The position numbers were made by a program, and so were the translations under genes. Shown here piece after piece: positions 38,891 to 51,939 of a DNA stretch of 64,000 nt; the first letter of the stretch is position 1; every line of letters begins with the position of its first letter. The DNA comes from Prostheceraeus crozeri (Eukaryota; Platyhelminthes; Polycladida; Euryleptidae): NCBI GenBank assembly GCA_907163375.1, contig CAJQUW010007090.1:124001-188000 (forward strand), written 5' to 3'. The notes under the pieces were generated by a model. It searched no databases and was not told where the DNA came from. It worked only from the letters and a program-made list of their open reading frames with translations.

Positions 38891-39080
38891 ATATATATAT
38901 TTATTGCCGTGTGACATGCAGCGACGATTTCTGTTAAGTCTATCTTAATCTCAGACACTCTCAGAATATTGGTCTGAATAAACCAATATGAAATAACAAA
39001 ATGATCTTTTCATGGACTCGGACTCAAGTTTGACGTGGTTTCGCAGATCGATCTGCTGTATGTTTGAAGACAGGTGACAT

Positions 39081-40199
39081 CAGTGGCGGGCGCGATTTTG
39101 AATATTTTGAGATTCAGTGATTAAAAGTTTACAGCTAATCTAGCTTGCATTATTTTTCATTTCTTGACCATTTTTCATTAACAGCTTGATAATTTCCATT
39201 AAAATTGAGTGCCTGTGACACTTAGGCCTATAGTCCATTTAGACTGAAATTATAACTACCCTATTAATTAATGCGATACTCTAATTGCAAATGCCTGGGA
39301 AACCAACATAATAAATCAGAACATACAAAATGTCGTAAACAAGGCATCAAATGTCTTGATGAATTATTTATAAGATTCTATATTGGAAATCTGCCATCAT
39401 AGAAGTACTGCAAGCACTACATCATGTACAATGTACTGTGAAGTATGTTATTGATACTTTTATTTCCCAGTTTTGGTTATTTTGGTCTTTATCAATCATT
39501 TTAGGCTATATCGAACAAAAGTGTAGTAGTGTAGGTATTTGCCGTTTCTTCTATCAGCCCAGAGATAGACACAATTATGCATCAGTTAATCAAATGATTA
39601 CACTTATAACGTTGCAAAATATTAGAAAATGTAGTAGAGAGACGTCCACAGACTTGAACAGCTACAAGGACAATTCTATTCTATGCTTAGGCGAACTGGC
39701 ACTCTTCAATCTGCACAATTAACAAAGTGCAATTGTTACCGGGTTATGCTCATAGTGTGCATGTTAAATGTAAATCAGACATTGATGCGCATTGCTGTCA
39801 ATGAATATGATTTCAATGCGGAGATAGAATTTCATTTGTAACTACTAATCTTGAGTGTGCCTTGACAACATGTATGATTCGTATCAATGGTGTGCCTGGC
39901 CTATATGAACGTGTTTAATGCTATATTTCAATACTATGTGGGGAGCCCCATAGAGATTTCACACGGCATTCTGTCTAGCTATACATGAACATAGGAATGA
40001 GCACCCGCACTTTGCAAATATCTCAAACGATGAAAGAGTGAATAGAAACATTGTTTTTACCTCATCAAATAAATTTCATTGAGAAGTCACATTTCAAAAA
40101 ATCACACGATTGCTGGTCATTGAAACATCGTGCGATTGATTCCGTCGCACGATTAATCGCGCGGAATCGATTAACTGCTCCCGCCACTGGGTGACCTGA
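39081..40199. mobile_element. 1119-bp hAT element
   Basis: TIRs CAGTGGCGGG and CCCGCCACTG. The target duplication is GGTGACAT (39073-39080) and GGTGACCT (40200-40207), 7 of 8. Near the right end the motif CGATTAATCG and CGCACGATT/CGTGCGATT repeats occur. The 94-codon frame inside shows no transposase motif. It starts 191 bp after the previous hAT element. Confidence 0.8.
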
Positions 40200-43100
40200 A
40201 TATCTTGACTTTTGAGTTTTCAGCAACTCGATTACAATTATTTGATTTGCCGACCACAAAATGGTTCGCGAACTATGCGCAGGCCTTATGAAATCATGCT
40301 ACGTTGCCGGCATTGAAGTAGCGGACTAAGAAAATCAAAAATGATTCCAGATTGGAGGTCGGGTTGTTAAATGTATTTGCTATTTTCGAAATATTATTAG
40401 GCTCCAACTCTGTATAATATGTTCTTAGCCTATAATATGCTTGAATAGCTTGCCTACTTACAAAGTCATATCATTTTATGAAATATTTCCATAGATAGAC
40501 TTAATAGTAATTGTTTCGATATTGTAAGGCAATGAACTCCAAATAATTTGCGATTTTTTGATGTATTAGTATAGCTACTTTTAATGGGTCATTAGTTCTA
40601 GCCTGTAAGAACGACACTATAGTGATTATTAGGTCTTATTTATATGGTGTGCTTTGTTCTAGAAAATGTCAAAATAGCAAAACCAATGAATGTCAGCACT
40701 GGAGAAAAAATGGCAAAATAATCGTGAATGTGTAATTGACTAACATTGCATTTGAAAGATTTCTAAGCTTACACGTACTTTATTTATTTTCCAGTTTCGC
40801 TTTACAATTATTGATATAAATTGTTTCTTAATTCCGCATTTTAGCTATCCATAATGTCAGTCACTACCATAAGGTATTCATTTCATTAGTGTTTTACTTC
40901 ATTAGAGTCTAATATGTTGGGTTATAGCTATTGTTAAAAGTGGCACCTTCTTTCTCAAAATACTGTCCGGTCATAAGTGTGGTTGTACTTTGATAAGCAT
41001 TTCCTTTCCAATATTAGTTTCTAAGTTCCAAAAGAAACTCTTTCATCTTTCCACATCAAATCATGATCACGATCTTTATAGATACACATTAAATGCTGAA
41101 CATATGAAACTCCCATTGTAATGTATTTCTCATTTAAACCTGGATAGATAAGCAGTACTTAGCCTCATCGCACTGCGTGAATTTCCATGAAGCTATACCA
41201 TTGACTGAAAATAGTCTTTCGGCGACCGGTTACAACCCCTTGCATACTGTGTACAACTAAATTGATGAAACGTCGATGTTCAGTGCATGTAAACATCAGC
41301 CATCTTTGCCGAATGAAGATATTAAGTTCTCTCCTACCTCAGTGTGAGTTAGGATTGTTTAAATAATGATTAACTGTCCACGCTAGGTAGATTTGTCGTG
41401 GAAGAGACTCGATGACCTCCACCTCCATTCTATTTCCACATAAAATGCATAGACATTTCTCAGGAGAAAAGAATCAAATAAATTTTCCATTTTGAATTTC
41501 TTTGATCTGACCAAATACACAATGTGCACTAGTACATTACATAAATGTAATCAATTAATCAATTATGAATACTTGCCAATTGCTTAGGTCTTACAATTTG
41601 ATCATAGCAATTATCAATATTCTTAGACAGCTACTCCGGATTGAATGTTTCCAATTTTATTCTTAATGAACGGTCTTCAAATTAGCAAGGGCTACCTAGG
41701 CGAACACGTTAATAATGATAATTGAATCAAATCAACAAAACTACTTTCAGTAAAGTAAAAAAAATCAAATAAAAAATAAAAAAACAAAGTTGAATGTTGA
41801 AAATATTCAAATGGTAGGTAATGAAAAAAAGTACTGTGTAAATATAAGTGAGAAAAAAAAACAACAAAAAAACAACTCATTCATTTAGGCCTAATTTTCA
41901 ATGAATTAATGCATTTTAATGAAGCCTGTATATCTAGTGATAAATTCAAGACTCCTTAAACCTAAATGTCGCGAAATTCTGAACTTTTGAAAATTCGTTA
42001 CCATCTTCTCCTTGCGGTACTTCATCTGACTCATAGAAAATTTCAACAAAAAGTTAACAATGAAAGACTGCAAGCAGAACAGTGAAAAAGGTTTTTCTCA
42101 TTTTATTAAAACGCAAGCATTCACTACAGGCAACAGCATCACCTATTGATCAACAAAACAACGGTATAATGTACTTCCATATTTGACGTTTTAATTCTAC
42201 TCACACGACGAGCACACAAAGACTGGCCTAATTTCAATCGCTTTGAGGCGATCTACAATATTTTTGCTACATCTCAAATTACATGGCTGCTTAAGGATGG
42301 TAGTCTTCATCCTTGTTAGGCCATATTGATTTCCACCTCCATGGAGCTCATGAAAAGGACAATTGATAATTGGTGCAGGAGAAATGCGGGTCATTCATAA
42401 GGTGAAGTTTGCTCTGAATTCCTTCAGAATCCATCAATCGCGACGCTTCCATCAGAATAGAAGAGATCAGATAATTATGAGGAAGTTATACCTATATATT
42501 TAAATAAGTCTATCTGATGAACGGCTCTGGAAACAGTGGGCGAAGGATAAAGTGTTCACAATCTCCTTTGCACATCTGCAGTTAAGTCTGCATGTCTCCT
42601 ATATGAATTAGCGTCACCAGAACTTTGCTCATGGACGATGTGCATGCACATGCACATGCCTATTGAAGACTTGACAGCTATTGGTTCAATATCTATGTCA
42701 CATTCACTACAACTACAGGATTAAGAAGACCCCTTCTCTTCTAATCACATACAAAGTCAACACAGACAGTGTATTTCTGTGGTCAATCATCTCATCAACC
42801 TTTTGAATCTGTTTTTCTGTGGCATTTAGCAAGTATACAGACTACAAATTGATTCAGAATAAAGCATTAGTTATCCATGAATCAGAAATAAATGTACTTT
42901 TACTATTTGCGAGCATGGAAATAAACTGTTTATCTGAAGTTCGCTAGAATGGAAATTGACTCAAGGTCGCGGCACATCCGGGGGAACTAAGTTGGGGCAT
43001 GAAGAACCAATTAAAACCTTCGATTTACTCATGTGACTGATTCTAACCCAAAGATACAGACGTTGGCAGGTGCATCTAAGTGAAAATGCGTGCGATTTAT

Positions 43101-46100
43101 GTGCCGTTATTGTGCATTGCATGAAGCTTAATTTCCATTCTAGAGGTTTTATTGCTGTCAATTTCTATGTTTGCGAGTATAACTGAAAATCAGACAATGC
43201 ATTTTCATTGTTAATGAGCAAGCATAGCAGATTAGTAAGATGCCGAGACCCGAAAATAAATGTCGTGCAAATATTTGCATGCTATATCTATGAAATTTAT
43301 CTTGCTCTTTCCGAACGGCAAGATCAAAGATAATGCCCTGCGATATTTCTTGCATTATGACATTTTAGTTTGACAGATTTAGATTTGAGTATTTTCACAT
43401 ATACAATTTTGACATTTCAACTTCATAGAAGATGATGGGCTATAGGACATTTGCCATATAATTTATGGGATAAGTTATTCCATGATCCTTGTGAGCTTGA
43501 AAATCGTAGAAGGTCTCTTCCAATTCGTGTCTTCGGATTTCTACATATTCTTAACCTTCTGTGTTCATACAATGCCTACTATGGTGCATTTTCTTCTGAA
43601 TCTAAATTTACGGATGAGTCAGTTATGTCTATCAGCATATCTGTAATGGAATGAATTGAAAGAATAGCATACTCTACTTTTTTTCACACTTCACTCCTCA
43701 TGTCGAGTCGCAATATTTGACGTCAAGTCGATAATTTTGAAACATTCTGTATTCTCGATGATGTCCTCCTTTGATTTTGCAGTATTCTTATGTCATGATG
43801 CGTCAATTGCAAAGTATGTTTAAATTCTACTGACGATTAGGAGGCAGACAGAATTCATTATGTCATCTTGCTATGTTAATGTAAAATGATAAAATATTTA
43901 ATAAATGTACAATGAACACTCTGCAATTTATCAAATTAAACAAATAGTCACATCCATGACCTCTTTAACTCATTACAACTGCGAACATTAGATGATGAAC
44001 AACCCATTCTAATTCGATTAATGACAAAGTTAACTCCCTGAAAACACACATTTCAGTTATCTACGGACTTTGCGTCAACAGTACAGTTGAATGAAATTGC
44101 CGGATGTAAGTTTTAAATTTGTCTCGGATCTATTGTCACCGGAAACTGTTCATCTTCAGAATAGAGTTGACCCTTCATCTCCGAAAATTGCCAAATCACA
44201 TGATGCGCCTCAAGCATGGAAGACGGGTCAATGAAATAAATGAATTAGGAAATATCAACCGTGCAACAACAGGTTCAAACACACAGCATCGACGATAGCA
44301 ATTTAGAGACATTTCTAGGAATAGCTGCTTCGTAGCGGTCGTTAGAGAATAATCAATTTTCTGTAGAGCAATTCAATTGTGCAATTAATTACGTGTGCTT
44401 CGTTTCAACAAGAAATTTTCATAGTGATAGAACCATTTTTGATAATTGTTGAAACATTCATGATTTGCTTTGCCGAGTTGCATTCAGCAAGTCATTTTCA
44501 AACAATTTTTTGATTAGCTGCGAAATTTTGGTGACCGATTACGTATATTGATGTCGTTATTTCCATAAATGCGAAAGTATTTAACAACCAGGAAACTGTA
44601 GGCCTATGAATAGTGATATTTGAATGGAAATATAGAAGAAAAATCATAATTTGCGTGTATGATACTTCAAAGCCATTTGTCTGCATTCCACTTTGCCAAA
44701 AATAATGCTTCACATCAGGAGAAATTTAAAAAAAACAGCAATCAGTTGGAGTAGTCAAATGACTTATTGATCTATTGATCTCTTTCCGTGTTATTCACTT
44801 TCCCCCTCTCTGAACTGAAGCTGCAATACTGAGATATCGAGGCTTGTGACTTCCAGAAGACTTTATTAAGTTTGCACTTGCTTCTCGGAAGGGGAAATTA
44901 AGTATAATAGCGGTTTTCTGCCGTACTTTTTTCCGGTCAGCAATTTAATTTGGGAGAAGAATATGATTTTTACAGTTCATATGTTGTTAAAACGTTTGAT
45001 GCCTTATAGACGTTGGGATTTTCGAGAGAAAATGGCATTGACGTGGATCTTACTACTGATCGCAAAATTTCACATGACTTTCTCATCGGGAGATCATTAT
45101 GATGGATACAACAGATACAGAATCATTATGATAAATGCCGTCATTCTATCATCAGGTGCGTAAACACATAAACTTAACATCCAAACTTTTGAATAAAGCA
45201 ATACACAGAATCGAACTAATTATCTGTTTTTCCCAACGCCATGCATACATGTAGGTACAATAGCTAAACTCAATATGATGAACGATGATAGAACTAATGC
45301 ATCAAAGTAGTTTGGATAGTACAAATTGTCACTTCATGAAATGGAACTTCATTTGCTTGACAATTTATGTTTTGTTACCTCCGAATTATGCCTAGCAAAT
45401 TATTTTCTAGCTATAACAAATAGTGCACACATATACCTATATGTTCTTTCGTTACTTTATGCTGTTGTCTGACAAGGGGCTTTGCTACCCAGATCCTGTG
45501 CAAGTCAACGTAGTCCACATGCTGACATTTCTGAATATATGACACATGTACAATGTACATGTAGTACGGAAACACATGAAATTCCTAAATTGTATTTATT
45601 CGGTTTCCGGAGTTACTAATTTTTCCACATCCATCGGTTGAGTGTCCGATATGCATAACAAAATCAATTCCTTACGCAACACTGAAAATGGTCGAACGCT
45701 CAATCGGTCGAGCGGGAAAATATGAATCTTTAGACGTCAAATATTGTTGTACTGAATGTTACATTTTCTATCGCAAACAATTTTCATTTTGTGCAACTTA
45801 AACTTGAAGACCTACTTTTGCATTGCAATTTTGACCTGAAAAAACTATGAGTTCTTTATGTTGATGAAATACTCTGTTTTTAAAACAATAGTGTTGGCGA
45901 CAAAACTCTCTCCTTGAGATGAGTATCTAGCTAAGGGAAAGATTGCTCGTTTCAACAATGAAATGGCAAGAGACTCGTCAAGAGTTGCTAGACAACATGA
46001 CTGTATCAAATCCATTAACAAGTGTTGCAGCCTAATTGATTTTAAGATTCTGAGCAACTGTCTTGTATGTCGATAACTGTTTCTGAAAAGTAAATAACAA

Positions 46101-47837
46101 CGATGAAATCTGTTCCTGATGAATTCTGATATTTGTAATCGATAACATAAATGTAATAAAATCTCCTGTGTTATCGGGTTTTGTTTTCCATCCTCACACA
46201 AATGTCGACTTTTCGTCCTCAATTTACTTATATGTGTTCATTGCATGCCTAACGTTGATAAAGACCGCTTGTTACATCTTTTCGATAGATCACTTGAAAT
46301 GCTAACGAAAATTCAAAAGGATGCCGACATACTTTTCTGTATAAGATTGATCCCTCTGCATGACTTTAAAATGTACTAAATCTGCGCAATATCCTATCTG
46401 ACTGAGCGGATTCTACTTCGCTGATTTCCATATGGGAGAGTAATTCAATTCAAAAGACTGAATTTTCCTAAAGCGTGCAACATGCACGACAAGGACGCTG
46501 TGTTTACACGTTATTCAGAATTGATCTTGAAGTCGAAGATTCAGTAAATACTAAGTTTCCACATTCCTCTTCTGGTTTTGTGTAATATTAAGTGCATAGA
46601 AAAAGTTCAGAAAAATGTGACTTGAATGAATTCATCAGAAAACTTAGAGGAAAAATTATAGATAGATACAGAAATTGAGTGAAAATTCACAAATTTAGAT
46701 GTGAAAAATAAAGATTTTAAGTTGATATTTAGATTTGATAAACATGCGTGGCACAGAGGTGAATTTTGATGCTCTATTTTAAATCATTCTTTAGGTCATA
46801 TACGCGCTCACTGTTCAGCTGATTTCCATGTTGTAGTAAAAAATGTAGACCTACATCAAATTGAAGTCTTGCGATTGATGCTTAGGCAAACAAAGCAATA
46901 AGCCAATGTTTAAAAAGTGATATATGCGATCTATTAACTAATGAGACCAATTTGCAAAAAAAGCAACAGCACATTCAATGGAAGAAATTCATCTCAGACT
47001 TACAGATAAGACATTGTTCAATTTTATTTGTCATTAGATGCTATAGAAAAAAGCAATAGCTACAAATATGATGTCAAGAACTCTCATAAAAAAATAAAGC
47101 TTAGCAATGATTTTTCAAAAGCAACATCATTCAATTCATTGTGAATCATTTGTTCTGCAGTGTGTGTGGGATGATAGTCATTGAAATGAAAAATTCATAT
47201 TTATCAAATGTTTTAGGGCTGAAAATGCTTTCAGATGAGGTTTTTGTTCGAATGTCATTGTAAAAATGAATATGAAAAATGGTCTCAGAATTCATAACAT
47301 ATCAAAAAATAAAAATACAAGAAGACGATGTACATGTAGTAATGTACTCACACCAGTCATTGTAAATAAATAATCTAGGAAATAGTGTAACAATGTAGCT
47401 AACTAAGAAAATTCAAAACTTCCATTAATTGTTCACGGCAAATTTGCATTGATGGCAGCTCTCATAACTGTACTGTAAATGTGCCAAAAGGTGAAACATG
47501 TATAGGGACGAAAAATAGTTTCCGCTCCTTCGGCTGACATTGGCAGATTAGGTGAAGCAATTAAACCCATGATGCATCCCTTACAGACAAAAAATGTGCC
47601 AAAGTGGTCTAGAGAAGGTGAAAGAAATTAATATTGCTGGATGTGAATTTTCGCTGATATTTCACATTTTTCAGTGACATTCGAATGTCATGCAGTCATA
47701 CACATTGGGGGTTTAATGAGTTGCTACTCTACCTCATATACTGACTCAATGGTTCAACCCACAAATGGGTGTCGATAAGCTGATTGACGTTCGCACAGTG
47801 TGTGAGTTGAAATTCTGCATAATTGTTTTAGATGATG

Positions 47838-48045
47838 TTTTATACCTCTCACAATTTTGATTCTGACACTCAGTACTGAATTTCTATTTTTTCAGTGTAT
47901 CAGATTCATCAGCGATCTGATTTTTCTCTGCTTTTATTTTCGTATTTGAAATAGAAAATGGAACATTATTTAAAGAGTGGTTGATAAATAGTGCACAAAG
48001 TTATCTAAGTATTCAGACAGTTTTTCACAAAATCACGACAGTCAG
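47838..48045 (+). repeat. About 205-bp direct repeat, left copy
   Basis: Matches 48433-48648 closely, from the CTCTCACAATTTTGATTCTG block to CACAAAATC. The copies differ by scattered substitutions and by a short insertion in the right copy (CACTATTCAG). Confidence 0.8.
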
Positions 48046-48432
48046 GGTTGGTTCTTGTTGGGTTCCTTGCCCCTACGAGCTAGTGCTTACGACTGCGGGA
48101 GACACCCCTGGTAATGTGTCCTTGATGCGCCAGAGTCAGCGCTAGTGAGCACGTCCCTGGTAATGTAGAGGATTGCTGACAGGGTTGCTTCTGCTAGAAG
48201 TCAGTATGTCGCAGGTGCAAGCGAGCTGGGGTTAAAGAGCTTGATGGGGACCTTCCCATAAGAGCAGCTATGCTCCTTGTCGGCTTAATGCAGTGTCCCT
48301 GTATGCCTGTTGTGACATATCAGGGCCTCCAAGGATGGTGCAGAGCTACTGTTAGGTTGGTGTTGGGTGGAATGGGCTAGATTGTTGCCACTCTGTGACC
48401 CACTCCGCACCGTCGGGTGTTTCTAAAACCGT
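48046..48432 (+). repeat. GC-richer insert between direct repeats
   Basis: About 390 bases clearly richer in G+C than anything around it, with internal near-repeats (CCCTGGTAATGT twice, about 65 bases apart). No long reading frame, primer-binding site or polypurine tract is visible, so it does not look like the inside of a small LTR element. Confidence 0.5.
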
Positions 48433-48648
48433 AAATGATTTTTATATCTCTCACAATTTTGATTCTGACACTCAGTACTGAATTTCTATTTTCTTACTGT
48501 GCATCAGGTTCATCAGCTATCTAATTTTTCTCTGCTTTTGCTCTCGTACTTGAAATAGAAAATGGAATATTATTTGAAGAGTGGTTGATAAACAGTGCAC
48601 AAGGTTATCTAAGTATTCACTATTCAGACAGTTTTCCACAAAATCCCT
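48433..48648 (+). repeat. About 205-bp direct repeat, right copy
   Basis: Partner of 47838-48045, in the same orientation. Confidence 0.8.
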
Positions 48649-49660
48649 AAGAAGAGGCGAAGTATATTTGGAATGAAATATCAGAGAGTGGGAAAAATAC
48701 GAAACCGTGTAAAAGCTATATGGAAAAGTCTGTGAGAAACTTCAAGAGCCAGGGTTGAAAGCCGAGTAGAAGGCCAGTCACATAAAACAGTCAATATTAG
48801 ATGAAGATGGAAAGTTGAAATTTTTTGAAAGATTTGCTTCCCTGTGGATCAGGGCTGCAGGCATGCAATGTCACTGGGAAATCAATAGATCGGAATGGAG
48901 GTGTTAGTGAAGAAATACATGTAATTGGATTAGCGCACGGCATGGTTAAATAATTCAAAGAATCCTGGAAGCGGGAAAATGAATACAAACATAAACAAAT
49001 ACTGTAGTGGAAATTCCTAGAATAAATAAACTATTTAAAATCCAGAATGTCAATCAGAGCACTTCACAAAATGAATGATTTGTGCAACTCTAACGAGTGT
49101 GTCGAATCAAAATGGTCTTCCTTCGTGGGACAGTCACGAAATGAAATTTAGATAAAGAAGAAGCGTTCCTAGGAAGATCAAAACCTACAAATTTGTCAAA
49201 ATTTTAGCAGGAATATCAATAGCCTCCGACAGCCTAATTGTGGACCCATTTTGGTCTACCTCCACGAACTGTCAGAGGCTGCTGAATTTCCGGCTTAAGG
49301 TTTGACAGAAGCACATGTTTGTTGAGCACGTTTCTGTGGGTTTTCTGTTGTGTGTTGAACGTTTTTCTTTTTCATGTTGTTTTTTTTTTGGCTCTCCCTA
49401 GGACGCTTCATCAAACCATCTTGTAAAACCACCATTTTGACTGCAACCCTAACTAAAAGTACGATCGAGTTGAAATTTTTGCAATTTTGAACTTTGCTAT
49501 CACGATTTGATGGAGCCTCAATAATAATATGCTTGCCATCTATACGAATAGCTTTAGTTATATAAAATGCTGCAGCTCTATAAATGAATAAATCGCATAT
49601 CGAACACCGCATATTAATAAATGTTATCGACTATGCTCACCTTTCTTCATGTTCATAAGA

Positions 49661-49871
49661 TTTTCAACAAAAAAAGTGCAGGAAAAACTCCCCAAAGGTT
49701 ACGGTCGTCGATGCATTACAATTAAATTAGGACACGACAGATCTTCGGCGTCCAGCGCCTTCGGTGGTCGATCTTACAAGAAAACACGAGGTTCTGTCGT
49801 GTACTAATTTAATTTCAATACATCGACGACCGTAACCTTTGGGGAGTTTTCCTGCTCTTTTTTGTTGAAAA
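49661..49871. mobile_element. 211-bp foldback MITE
   Basis: Arms of about 80 bp in inverted orientation (TTTTCAACAAAAAAAGTGCA on the left, its complement on the right) share CTCCCCAAAGGTTACGGTCG and ACACGACAGA blocks. The 50-base loop is GC-richer and holds its own small hairpin (GGCGTCCAGCGCC). No target duplication is certain. Confidence 0.75.
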
Positions 49872-50622
49872 TCATTATGATCTCCCGTAGTCTGGTCAAT
49901 TTCATTTCATGTTCATAAGACTTGCCAACCATATTCGATTATTTACGTTGTAAATCCGATGGGTACTTATTGATGCAGTGGCATATTAATGAGCACAGTG
50001 AGTGACTCATTTACGAATTCAAAATCAAATGGCACTGCATTGACCAATTTTCACTGCCTGTCGCGTTTAACACTGCATGAGGAATTCGCAGTACATAAGC
50101 GCGCTTTCATAGTTTACCCGAAGTGTATAAACCAATTGAAGGCATTTGAATCTAAACTATCTGTTGATGGCAATCCATCCCGTATCTGAGCTCTAATTAC
50201 AAGCGTGTGAAAAGAAGGTAACACTTGATGAAATTTAATACAGATTGTTTTGCTGTCACCTCTTACTTTAATGCATTAATTTTAAAGTTCCCTAAAAATC
50301 TGACTTAGATACATACGTATATCATTATGAGTGCATTACATTATTTACATTTGCAATTAACCAATTGCATCAGTTTCTTCTGAAAAGTGAAAAAGGTCAG
50401 AACTGTAAAATTCATACTCCTCACTATATAGAACTTGAATATTCTATTCGCATTTTACCATTTCTTCTGGCTGTACTGTTTGGTCCTGAGTAAATCTTTG
50501 GCGAGCAAATTTTTGGTTTTGTGCTTTATTTTGACTCCTAAATTGAAAATATGACAGACAGCGCACTAATTGCTATAAAAACGAGACAACGATATAACAA
50601 TGGAGAGATCAGTTTTACATAC

Positions 50623-51621
50623 CTGAGTTTTTCTTATCGTAAGAGTAGGCGGAGCGTGATTCAAATTTTCATGGTATTCCGGCGATCTTTCCCGAATAAC
50701 ATCAGAATCCTGCATGATTAATTTCGTGTAGGAACCACGCGGAGATTTGGACATAGTTGGCAGCATCTCTACACTTCTACCGACAAGGCCTAAAGTTGAT
50801 GAAGCCAGACTTCCAGTTCTTCGTGCTCGTTCAAAGGCTTCCTTTCTTTTGATAGCCTTATCGCGACGTTTCTGTTCACTGTAATACTCTCCAAAGTTAT
50901 TTACAATGATAGGAATGGGCAGTGCTATCATAAGCACACCACAAATGCTACTAATGGCACCCACCATTTTACCTAAAGGCGTGATGGGGTAAATGTCACC
51001 ATATCCCACTGTTGTCATTGTGATAGTGGCCCACCAAAAAGCAGCTGGAATACTGCGGAATTTTTCTGGGTTGTCGTCTTTCTCGGCGAAATATGCCAAG
51101 GAGCTGAATAGAAGTACACATATAGCCACAAACATCATGAGGAGTCCAAGCTCTTTATGACTTCGTTTCAATGTATATCCAAGTGATTTCAGACCCGTCG
51201 AATGCCGAGCTAGTTTGAGTACCCGAAGAATGCGAAGAATACGGAATATCTGTACCATTTTTCGAACTGACACTAAAGACTCTAATTCATTATTTTTGAA
51301 CACTTTGGCGACGATGAGTGAAAAATAGTATGGAAGAATAGCGATCAGATCAATGGTATTCATGGCACCTTTCAGAAATTTACAATGATCTGGACAAGCG
51401 AAGAAACGAAGAATATATTCCAGAGAAAACCACGCAATGCAAATAGTCTCCAACACTTCTAAATGCATGTTGTCTCTCATGCCGATAATGTACACATCGT
51501 AGGTGTCCGTCGAGGAATTATATCGTGTTTCAGTGTCGTTCTCCTGAAGTTCTGGGAGAGTATTGATTGTAAGACCGACCGTTGACAAAACGATGAATAG
51601 AACTGAGATTATGGCGATAAC
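50623..51621 (-). CDS. Shab: Kv2/Shab voltage-gated K+ channel, exon A (S1-S6 and proximal C-terminus)
   Basis: Internal exon of 333 codons for a delayed-rectifier potassium channel of the plasma membrane, expected to work as a tetramer. In exon numbering: S1 1-22, S2 53-74 (E58, E68), S3 86-105 (D91), S4 118-139 with R120, R127, R130, R133, K136, R139, S5 156-177, pore helix 191-203, selectivity filter TTVGYGD 203-209, S6 219-242 with the PIP bend (235-237). The S1-S2 loop has possible N-glycosylation sites at N28 and N35. The S4-S5 linker, the FWWATITM pore and the basic helix after S6 match Kv2 rather than Kv1, Kv3 or Kv4. The acceptor (ttttcag|GTTATCGCC) and donor (CTCAG|GTATGT) are both phase 0. 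Entering at the start of S1 agrees with the known Kv2 intron position. The reading frame runs past both ends, but those extensions are intronic. The T1 domain must come from an upstream exon outside the window. Confidence 0.95.
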
Positions 51622-51694
51622 CTGAAAAGGAAAATACATTGACAATACAGTGAATTGAAATAAACGATAGATCAAATTGCCATGCAAAAGATGC

Positions 51695-51763
51695 GCGGTT
51701 GGCGATTCGAACCTACAACCCAGGTTAATTAAACCTCTGTTCTACCAACCGAGCTACAGCCGC
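51695..51763 (-). pseudogene. tRNA-like sequence in the intron, 74 bp from exon A
   Basis: The minus strand begins GCGGCTGTAGCTCGGTTGG (good A box) and has GGTTCGAATCG (good B box) near the end. An acceptor stem pairs at 6 of 7 positions, a D arm has one mismatch, and an anticodon stem of four pairs holds a 7-base loop that would read AAT. The T stem does not pair, and the two stem solutions cannot be satisfied together. It is therefore a decayed tRNA or a SINE head rather than a working tRNA. Confidence 0.45.
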
Positions 51764-51939
51764 TTGCATGCGACTGTGTCAATTGGCAGGATCAAATCCT
51801 CACCACCACACATCGGTTTTCGTAGCAATTATGTTCAATGAACATTCAATCAATGATCATGTAATTCTTGATACAAGAATTTACACGATACACAGCGGTT
51901 TTATCTCATAAAATGAAGAGGTACTTTAATCAACCCTTA

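Larger units (their letters stand above)
26610..50622 (-). other. Intron between Kv2 exons A and B (24.0 kb)
   Basis: Bounded by GTATGT at 50622-50617 and the acceptor at 26610. It holds three hAT elements (26.8, 37.9 and 39.1 kb), a 98-bp palindrome (30.2 kb), a partial MITE (34.5 kb), a Harbinger remnant (35.2-36.2 kb), direct repeats (47.8-48.6 kb) and a foldback (49.7 kb). Stretches 27.3-30.2, 30.3-34.3, 36.2-37.9, 40.2-47.8 and 48.7-49.6 kb show nothing I can name apart from one possible plus-strand exon near 45.1 kb (see findings). Confidence 0.75.

Noticed and set aside
42513..42533. CTGATGA followed by GAAA near 42.5 kb, hammerhead-like
   Set aside because: The bases between cannot form a stem II and no stem I is present.
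47838..48648. Terminal-repeat retrotransposon in miniature (TRIM)
   Set aside because: The repeats lack clear TG...CA ends with matching target duplication, and there is no primer-binding site or polypurine tract.
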